Shown: positions 57,311 to 64,000 of the stretch, one piece after another | How the letters are laid out: each line of letters begins with the position of its first letter | Numbering within the stretch: position 1 is the stretch's first letter | DNA from: Panopea generosa | Lineage: Eukaryota > Mollusca > Bivalvia > Adapedonta > Hiatellidae | DNA length: 64,000 nucleotides | NCBI GenBank assembly: GCA_029582155.1 | Contig: CM055899.1 | Span: 86,338,056-86,402,055 of the forward strand | Reading direction: 5' to 3' | Made by a program: the position numbers and the translations under genes | Notes under the pieces: generated by a model | The model's input: only the letters and a program-made list of their open reading frames with translations | Database searches by the model: none | What the model was told of the DNA's origin: nothing

Positions 57311-58804
57311 GGGTACTACTAAAACCGGTCAAATTCTGGCCGATCCAGTCACTTTTCAGGCCGTAGGGAAAAGGTAAATGTGGCGTGTATACTTGTAATT
57401 ATGATGTTAAACTGCCCTAATCCCAATAATTATGTACTGCCCTTGACATATATATCAAGAAAATATATGAAAAAAATAAAATAATGCCTTAAATTTGGTC
57501 TTGAAGTTTACCTTTTTATGACGTTTTTTGACAATTTTTCACCATTTTTGACTAATTCCAGCTGAGTTTGAATGGTTATTTAAAGAGTTATTTAAAGAAT
57601 ATAAGTTGTATATAACCATGGTTTTAATCAATTCTAACAAAGTTTAAGATATGCTGAATCTAGAACAATGAAAATAAATAACATATAATTGTTTATTTTG
57701 CTCGATACAGAGGATACATAGTTTCTTTAAAAACCTGGCGATATCACCGGTGTGGCGTATTTACTGCACGTTGTAAGATTTAGACTATTAATTTGAATAA
57801 GTTTGCTACTATAATTGTAAACTAAATATCCATATATATTCTTTTCTACTATATTCTAATGATGATATATGAACGGTTTAATTTATATCTTAATTTATAA
57901 CTTCATACTTTGATGGGAATGTTTTTAATTAACTTTATGATTTTAGAAGCCTAGAATTTATTAATGTTGACTATGAACCTAAGACAATAAACATAATTTT
58001 ATGATAAGAGCTAATATGTTATTCCTTAAAAAAGCTCCACTGAAAATAAGTTGTTATACTGTAGATGTTTATACTGTGGATGAATACTTACCTTACAGGA
58101 TAAAAAAAATAAATTTGTGCTAGCTGATATATTATATCAAAGGGTCAACTAGTCTTATACTTTATTAACAATGCATGTTATTTTACCCTTATTTATGTTA
58201 ATGTGTTTGATGTATCTTTTATCTATGGCATAATCACAATCACAAATAAATGAAAAGAATCGAATGGAATCGAATCGAATTAAATCGAATCGAATAGAAT
58301 GGAATAGAATAGAATAAAATAGAGTAAATATTGATATTTAGTTTTCAATTATAGTAGCAAACTTATTCAGTCTAAATTTTACAATGTGCGGTTAATACGC
58401 CACACCGGTGAAATCGCCAGGTTTTTAAAGAAACTATGATTTTGGTGTTATTTTCATTGTTCTAGATTCAGCATATCTTAAACTTTGTTAGAATTGATTA
58501 AAACCATGGTTATATACAACAAATATACTTTAAATAACCATTCAAACTCAGTCGGAATTAGTCAAAAACAACGAAAAATCATCAAAAAACGTCATAAAAA
58601 GCTAAACGTCAAGACCAAATTCAAGGCATTATTTTATTTTTTTTCATATATTTTCTTGATATATATGTCAAGGGCTGTACATAATTATTGGGATTAAGGC
58701 AGTTTAACATCATAATCACAAGTATACACGCCACATTTGCCTTTTCCGTACGGCCGGAAAAGTGACTTGATCGGCCGGAATTCGACCGGGTTTTAGTAGT
58801 ACCC
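57311..58804. mobile_element. 1.49-kb fold-back transposon with ~480-525-bp inverted arms and a 9-bp target duplication
   Basis: The left arm (57311 to about 57835) and right arm (about 58328-58804) are inverted copies over their whole length. Both start GGGTACTACTAAAACC, and both contain GGCGTGTATACTTGT, TAAACTGCC, ACCTGGCGATATCACCGGTG-type and TTTGCTACTATAATTG blocks. CTTAAACAT (57302-57310) and CTTATACAT (58805-58813) flank it, an 8/9 match consistent with a 9-bp target duplication. The ~490-bp loop holds a GAATCGAATGGAAT-type microsatellite and no transposase. Long arms with a 9-bp duplication fit the Mutator-like (MULE) group best; Merlin-type elements are an alternative. Confidence 0.85.
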
Positions 58805-58875
58805 CTTATACATACCAAATTGTTGATGTCGCATAAAGTTTATATGAATATTTTTACCTAACTAAGGGAGATTAC

Positions 58876-58988
58876 CTCTAACCAGACTTTATCATTAAGG
58901 TAAGAGAAGGGTTCTGGTGGATCATCTCCCTTTACGATGGTCAGTGTAGAAAAGTCAATTGTGTGCTTGTCTAGCCTTGGAGGAGTAC
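58876..58988 (-). CDS. MTO1: MTO1 internal exon, 113 bp
   Basis: On the minus strand TTTGTAG/GTACTCC is the acceptor and TTAGAG/GTAATC the donor. The exon completes a split Gly codon and then encodes TPPRLDKHTI, DFSTLTIVKG, DDPPEPFSYL and NDKVWLE. GTPPRL continues the GRLKTG of the preceding exon, giving the conserved MnmG/MTO1 GRLKTGTPPR motif. The following DxPxPFS and VW residues are also typical of the family. The exon ends on a whole codon. Protein neighbours on both sides fit MTO1 in order, so the splice model is strongly supported. Confidence 0.94.
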
Positions 58989-59104
58989 CTACAAAAAACA
59001 AAAAAGGGAGAAATACATTTCACAGACAGCTCTCATTGTTAAACTGATATCACAACTGAAATTTAAAACTTCACTTTTTATTGATTTGAAAACAAATTGT
59101 AGTT

Positions 59105-59700
59105 AACTAGAAATGAGTCCATGGGACACAAATGACCCCGCTTTGTAACTACATTGTAGATATCAATAAAGCCAAATATCAAGTTTCATCAAAACTGGTC
59201 CATCAATAAAGATTTTAGAGGTCGGAAACTGTCAGCCAATCAGAGTCCAGAACACCTAATCAATATGTGCCAATTTCATCTTTTGTCGAACTTGACCTGG
59301 GTCTTGTTGATATAATGCAAAATATACATTTTCATCAAATTGGTCAATAAATAAAGACTTTAGACGTCGGAAACTATCAGCTAATCAGAGCCCAGAACAC
59401 CTAATTAATATGCAGGGATTTTGACAGAAATCAAACTTGAGCTGTAGTTTATCACCATACATCTTTCTACCAAATATGAATCAAATCTATCTAATCCTTC
59501 AAGAGATACCGAGCGGAAACCAATTACTTGAATTTCATCAATAATCTAACTCCAAAAAGGGGTATAACTCCATCAAAAATCATCAGACCGGAACAAAATA
59601 CAAACTTGACCTGTATTACCTGAATGTGAAGTCACACACCAAATTTGGTTAAAATCTGTTCGTTAAAACTAAAGATATAAGTTGGAAATCATTTATGTAT
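59105..59700. repeat. Interspersed repeat with an internal ~130-bp duplication
   Basis: TCATCAAAACTGGTCCATCA, GAAACTGTCAGCCAATCAGA and CCAGAACACCTAATCAATAT recur as TCATCAAATTGGTCAATAAA, GAAACTATCAGCTAATCAGA and CCAGAACACCTAATTAATAT about 130 bp later. The right part carries ACCAAATTTGGTTAAAATCT and AACTTGACCTG motifs. This layout is of a kind I associate with mollusc interspersed repeats. No coding frame. Confidence 0.65.
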
Positions 59701-60105
59701 GTACAGGACGTTAATGCATTTGAACAACTAAATCTTCCAGGAGGTACTCTCAGCCTTATTAAGAAATATATGGGTAGGGAAGGTGTAGGGGTGGCGAAAG
59801 GATTAGGTTCATGTCATATTCATCACATGACGGTATTTATAAGGCATCCAGTTTTTAAGTAAAAAAAACCCTAGGAATTGATCTAAGCAGAACTGCCTTT
59901 CAAAAGTAACTAACAGATTTTCCTACAAAATTGTTGTGTTTTGTTTTAAAAACCAGGCTCAAACCTATAACCTCAGGAGCACAAGATACAAGATAAGCAA
60001 TACTGAGACAACATTTAAGACTGCAAGGTAATAGATACCCCTTATAAACATATAAAAAAAAACATGTACAGTTTTTGTTGTTTCTATTTTTAAAGAGCAC
60101 AGTAC
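59701..60105 (-). other. MTO1: MTO1 intron sequence, otherwise unremarkable
   Basis: The open frame 59900-60289 reads through the exon donor at 60104-60105 into this intron. The residues after KTG are intronic and diverge from the family at once. Confidence 0.6.
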
Positions 60106-60282
60106 CTGTCTTGAGTCTGCCCATAGTAAGCCCAGCCTCCTCTAGACTTTGAGCCAATCCAATGGCAGGTTGGTCCCCAATTCTACCAGCAGGCGTTACA
60201 GAGAGACCAATGTTTATGCAGCCACGAAGAAATGTTCCGGCAGTTAAGATTACACACTTACTGGGTACCAGCTCACCAGATT
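60106..60282 (-). CDS. MTO1: MTO1 internal exon, 177 bp
   Basis: The minus-strand acceptor is TTTGTCAG/AATCTGG and the donor AAGACAG/GTACTG. The exon supplies two bases of a split Glu codon, 58 codons, and one base of the next Gly. It encodes [50 protein letters not shown] and LTMGRLKT. The segments LTxGTFLRG, PAGRxGDQPxxGLAQ and GRLKTG are hallmarks of MnmG/GidA/MTO1 and belong to the FAD-binding and active core. A degenerate copy of the exon's first 35 bases lies upstream in the intron (60324-60358). Confidence 0.95.
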
Positions 60283-60323
60283 CTGACAAATTGTATAAAA
60301 AAGTATGTCTTTATGTTTTTACA

Positions 60324-60358
60324 GAAGTTAAAAGTACACAGTTACTGGGTGCCAACTC
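60324..60358 (-). pseudogene. Degenerate duplicate of the start of the MTO1 177-bp exon
   Basis: About 29 of 35 bases match 60242-60276. On the minus strand the copy reads ELAPSNCVLLTS against [12 protein letters not shown] in the real exon. It has no AG acceptor at the matching place and runs to a stop soon after, so it is a non-functional partial exon duplication. Confidence 0.65.
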
Positions 60359-60489
60359 ATAATATTATCATGACATAATAAAAAAAAATTTCACTATACT
60401 ATGTATATTTCAATTTTTTTCTCAATACATAACATTTTGTTAAGTCAGAGACATATATACAAAATGTGTAATAAATTCACTGTATATCT

Positions 60490-60995
60490 ATATATATATT
60501 GTATCTATGGTTTGCATTGTAGCTTGTTGCGCTCACTGTAGTTTGGTCTGTACATTTATGTCTGGTTATTCACAAATAATTATCTCCATATATATACACC
60601 ATACATTGTGAATGAGCATCTAAAAAGATCCCAAAATCAGAAATTCCATTGTTGTGTGTTTAATTATCTCCCTTTATGAAATAAAAATACATATAAATTC
60701 ACTGTATCTTCATGATCCAACAGGTAAATGTGTCCTTTATATAGTATGTGAGTAGTCGTGAATCATTAACTGGATCCTACTCATATAAAGCTATCACTTC
60801 ATGTATGTAAATTGTCTGTCCAGTCCAGACGTGTTGCATGTAAATCCATAGTATATAAGTCATGGTTGACACCAAAATTATTGGTTTGGCAGGGACCTTG
60901 ATATTGTATCTATGGTTTGCATTGCAGCTTAGCACACTCACCATAGTCTGGTCTGTACATTTATGTCTGGTTATTCACAAATAATTATCTCCATA
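60490..60995. repeat. Two copies of a ~105-bp intronic segment, ~410 bp apart
   Basis: TTGTATCTATGGTTTGCATT (60499 and 60903), TGGTCTGTACATTTATGTCT and GGTTATTCACAAATAATTAT occur in order in both segments, about 60499-60595 and 60903-60997. The right copy leads straight into a MITE remnant. Confidence 0.85.
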
Positions 60996-60997
60996 TA

Positions 60998-61098
60998 GCT
61001 GCCACTCAAGGGAAAGAGCAAAACTGACCCCTTAAGACAGGTGGCTGCTGATGGTTGATTACTAGAGGTAGAGGTGACCTCTAACACAAGTTTGACTG
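60998..61098. mobile_element. CAGTCAAACCTGT MITE, copy 4, truncated
   Basis: GCCACTCAAGGGAAAGAGCA, CCCCTTAAGACAGGTGGCTG, TAGAGGTGACCTCTAACACA and the right end AGTTTGACTG before TA (61099-61100) match the intact copy at 48033. The left terminal repeat is missing. Confidence 0.75.
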
Positions 61099-61100
61099 TA

Positions 61101-62605
61101 TATACATATTTATATAAGTCTCTGGTGAAGTATACTCCTTGAAGAGGGGTCAAAGTTGAACTGACTGCCAACAGAATTAATCTGAACATGCTATGAAGTG
61201 TTGTTGTTGTTGTTCTAACGTTGTTCTAAGGTTTATAGTTTCTCCGCCTAAATGCCACGAAGAAACATCCAGGTTGGCACTATAGTGTAGACTAGCATGC
61301 TCCAAGTAAGTGGTTATCGTGTAACACACTGTGCAGAAGCAGATTAATACATTATTTTCATTCTATGTAAAGATGACCTAGAAAATTAATGGTAAATGAA
61401 CCATTTCTATGAGTTGCATGTGATAAAAGAATTCTTGCTCTAAAATCATTGAATTTATGAAACTGTATTGTCAATCCAGGAATTGTAATCTCAAATCCAA
61501 TCCGACCATAGTCTCTGTTATAGTTTGTCATAAACTTTGTTCTACGGCCATGATTCTCCCATCTCTGAATATGTGGGGAGGTAGCCAGTGACTCGCAGAG
61601 ATAGGATGTGTCTAGTTTTAAATAGCCACATAGCAGTTTCCAAGTATGATGATAAGGCGCACCGACTACCTTTAAAATACTGTATACTCCCCTCTAATAA
61701 AAGCCCCTATCCATTTGTATTGAAATAAAATTGTTCGCCATGCTGGAAGTCCAAGGTAATGCACATGTCTCTTACCAGCAGTATGTTTTATGCCATTTTA
61801 CACACTTCATACAAAATTTATTTATAATAAATTCAAAATTCTTAAAAAAAAATTAACAGGAATGAATTGTGAGACATCACAAAGCAAAATAATATTTTAC
61901 ACCTTGTTTTTGAATGACAAACATTTTCGTGAATTCTCCTGTAAGTTTGCAGATCAGTGATTCTAATATTTAATTCTAATATCCAAGCTTCCCTGACACA
62001 AATTAATGTAAAATTTACAATTCAATTGTAAATACTCGGGCATTTCCGTCATTATTCAGTATAAAAACAGCCGCAAGATAAAATATGTAGAGATATGAAC
62101 ATTTTTTTTTCATTTTGTTGGAACCTCCTTTTTCTTATATAAGAATCCATTTATGGAGCACTATAGGAAAAAATAGTGTTGCTAGGGAAATGAAAGAAAA
62201 AACAACATTTTGAACTCCGATTTACTGAGCGACAATCTGCAGATATAACCACTATGCTATTGAGAAATATAACAAGATTGACATTATATATCTAAGTTGA
62301 AACTTTACCCAGATTTAATTGATGCTGCCTTGAAATTTCTGGACGTTTACAAATATACTACTAAATCATTTACATTATTCCAAGGGTCAGGTCTAATTCA
62401 ACTATTGGCAACAATAACTAGTTAAAACACATACTTATTGACAATAAACAACGGTATTATGCACCAGACATGATCCTGATAATCATAATTTCTAATAAAT
62501 ATCACAATAAAACCAACAAAAACACTGGTTATGCCATTTTAAAAGAGGAACCAAATTGCTTAGCTGTTTCCGGGTCTTAGGCCAATTTTGGTATCTGTAA
62601 CTTAC
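61101..62605 (-). other. MTO1: MTO1 intron, mostly unique AT-rich sequence
   Basis: No further exon was recognised. A GTTGTTGTTGTT microsatellite lies at 61200. A block at 61540-61625 (CGGCCATGATTCTCCCATCT and onward) may be SINE debris. Confidence 0.5.
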
Positions 62606-62777
62606 CTAGAACCACACCAGCACATTTCCTCTTCAAAACAGCATTTTCGCCATTCTGGTGCTGTGACAAAATGAGGTCCTCCACAGAAGATTCCTTGACA
62701 GTCAGGTAAGGCATGTTGAGTATCAACTCCTGCATCTGTTGTTTGTATAGTTTTCTGTCTATCTGGGCTCTAGGACC
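62606..62777 (-). CDS. MTO1: MTO1 internal exon (most upstream one found), 172 bp
   Basis: The minus-strand acceptor is TTCACCCAG/GGTCCT and the donor GTTCTAG/GTAAGT. The exon encodes 57 codons plus one base: [50 protein letters not shown] and [19 protein letters not shown] is a near-invariant MnmG/MTO1 segment, and the VxxSSVEDL and GVVL stretches lead to the second half of the nucleotide-binding fold. The leftover base joins the next exon to give VVLE-SGELVP, in frame. In the family the preceding residues (RKGPAVW) and the N-terminal FAD-binding GxGxxG motif come from upstream exons. I do not see these between 62778 and 64000, so they should lie to the right of the window. Confidence 0.95.
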
Positions 62778-63000
62778 CTGGGTGAAGATGATGAAATTTC
62801 TATCACAGTTACATTATAGAATCTAATTATAGATCAGTATAGAATCTTAAATACTCACACGCACCTCCCCACCCCCCACCAAAATTTTATGGTCTGTGAA
62901 AACATAATATGTTTTATAATAGGTAGGGATTTAATATGTATCCATGAATATCAAGAGTAATGGACTGTTGTTTCAGAATATATACGCAAGTTCATGTTTT
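62778..63000 (-). other. MTO1: MTO1 intron, unremarkable
   Basis: AT-rich, with a short CACCCCCCACC tract. No exon seen. Confidence 0.5.
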
Positions 63001-63004
63001 TTTA

Positions 63005-63440
63005 CATTAAAGTGTGACCCTGACCTTTGTGTAACCTTGACCTTGACATCTGATGTAAAGGTTTGGGTATTTCTACAGGTAAATGCAGGTGACACATCAC
63101 CGTAATATGTTGATCCCTTATGTCAAGCTATTTTAAAATCCCTCCATGTAAGACAAAGTTACAGACCAGACATGAAATATCAAACAAACTGAAAGTATGA
63201 CCTTGACCTTTGAGGTAAGTGTTTTTGAAATCCATCTATGTATGATAAAGTTACAGACCAAACTTGAAATCTTAAACAGACACATCATCATGTTATGTTG
63301 ATCATTTGTAGCAAGTATTAACAAAATCCATTTATGCATGACAAAGTTACAGGCCGGACAGGTAATACCTGACAGATGGATGGATGCTGCGATTACCAGT
63401 ACTATGAGCTACCCCAAATATTTTGGGGGAGGCATAAAAC
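63005..63440. repeat. Interspersed repeat with ~100-bp internal units
   Basis: GACCTTGACCTTTGAGGTAA-like blocks and ATCCATCTATGTATGATAAAGTTACAGACC-type blocks recur three times (about 63135, 63230, 63325). It ends ACAGATGGATGGATGC, then GGGGGAGGCATAAAA. This GACCTTGACC type of repeat is common in mollusc genomes. The minus frame 63133-63339 is read-through. Confidence 0.72.
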
Positions 63441-63795
63441 AGTATCATAACAGAATGTAAATATATTATCATTAGATTAATGGCCAAAACTGTTAATATC
63501 CACCCTAATTAAATGTTGCGAAGCAGCTGACATCAATATTTTAAGTTGCAATTCAATATTCCTTTGTTTGCATCAATAATTTGTCTCTAATTATTATTGA
63601 TCAGAGTAAAACCATGATTGTTCTTCCATGAAATTTCTTAAGGCAGTACCTCAGATCACTTGGGACCTTAGGACCAACCTTATAAATAGCAACTTTCTTT
63701 TCTCCACATTCTCTTACTATTTATGAGAATGCTATTAAGGTTACTGATATATACAGGTTCACTTACTATCACTTGCTCACTTTTATCAAAAAAAC
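63441..63795. other. Unremarkable AT-rich sequence
   Basis: A short family B-like fragment (GGCAGTACCTCAGATCACTT, 63643-63662) may be SINE debris. Nothing else seen. Confidence 0.45.
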
Positions 63796-63915
63796 GTGTC
63801 AGGTCAGCTCAGTCGGTAGAGTGTCTGACTATCAACCCAGAGGTCATGAGTCAAATCCCTGTCTGGCTACATGACGACTGCCAATTGACTACCAATCCAG
63901 GGATTGTGAGATTTA
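63796..63915 (+). repeat. tRNA-derived SINE head, family A-like
   Basis: CAGGTCAGCTCAGTCGGTAG (A box) and GAGGTCATGAGTCAAATCCC (B box) are spaced as in a tRNA, followed by a short non-tRNA tail. The lack of a paired acceptor stem and the family resemblance to 47095 favour a SINE over a tRNA gene. Confidence 0.7.
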
Positions 63916-64000
63916 CTTTTTTTCTTTCACACTCCTACTTCAAAACTATGAAAGCCCCGACTATACCTCACACCAATCCTTTACAGCAAGTTTTGACTTC

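Larger units (their letters stand above)
49190..58875 (-). other. MTO1: 9.7-kb MTO1 intron holding a 7-kb satellite and a long-TIR transposon
   Basis: The two flanking exons are in matching phase (0/0), so this is one intron. It contains two family D SINE copies, the 61/62-bp satellite (49.77-56.83 kb) and a 1.5-kb fold-back transposon (57.31-58.80 kb). About 90% of the intron is repeat. Confidence 0.82.

Noticed and set aside
58485-58697. 70-residue lysine-rich protein
   Set aside because: It lies within the right arm of the fold-back transposon. The left arm does not keep the frame.
63796-63870. tRNA-Lys-like gene
   Set aside because: It resembles family A SINE heads. No 3' acceptor stem or pol III terminator is evident.

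Overview
The window is AT-rich eukaryotic nuclear DNA, most likely from a lophotrochozoan and probably a mollusc. The grounds are spliced genes of animal type, several tRNA-derived SINE families, many small inverted-repeat DNA transposons, and two interspersed repeats of a style common in mollusc genomes (59.1-59.7 kb and 63.0-63.4 kb). The organism call is inference. About 40% of the window (roughly 25 kb) is tandem repeat, in about 14 substantial arrays with units of 20 to about 130 bp. Most long open frames here are shadows of those arrays.

Three protein genes are supported. (1) A single-exon TRIM-like RING/B-box/coiled-coil protein lies on the minus strand at 13.8-14.8 kb. (2) A rhodopsin-like seven-helix receptor of 518 residues lies on the plus strand at 16.7-18.3 kb in one coding exon, with a likely 5'UTR splice acceptor just upstream. 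(3) Four internal exons of MTO1 (mitochondrial tRNA wobble-uridine modification, MnmG/GidA family) lie on the minus strand at 62.6-62.8, 60.1-60.3, 58.9-59.0 and 49.1-49.2 kb. Their splice phases agree across all three junctions. The 5' part of MTO1 lies beyond the right edge, and I could not find its 3' half to the left.

Layout: 0-2 kb, 51-bp array. 2-4.5 kb, SINEs. 5-6.6 kb, 82-bp array. 7-9.5 kb, SINEs. 9.8-10.7 kb, near-perfect 91-bp array. 11-12.8 kb, 86-bp array split by a pogo/Tigger-like MITE. 13.8-14.8 kb, TRIM gene. 15.6-16.6 kb, SINE head and the 32-bp array derived from it. 16.7-18.3 kb, receptor. 18.5-22 kb, two related 20-bp arrays. 24.1-25.3 kb, 22-bp array. 26.1-27.1 kb, 65-bp and 28-bp arrays. 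27-38 kb, mostly unique AT-rich DNA with MITEs and SINEs. 38-39.2 kb, 128-136-bp array. 40.2-42.7 kb, 72-bp array. 42.7 kb, fold-back element. 43-46.1 kb, 39-bp array. 47-49 kb, SINEs and MITEs. 49.1-62.8 kb, MTO1 exons, with a 7-kb 61/62-bp satellite and a 1.5-kb long-inverted-repeat transposon inside one intron.

The most interesting signal is how repeats arise here. The 61/62-bp satellite matches the 3' tail of a tRNA-derived SINE, and SINE copies lie just upstream of it and at its edge. The 32-bp array next to the receptor gene matches the first bases of another SINE plus its flanking DNA. Both look like satellites born from a SINE end, caught beside their probable source.
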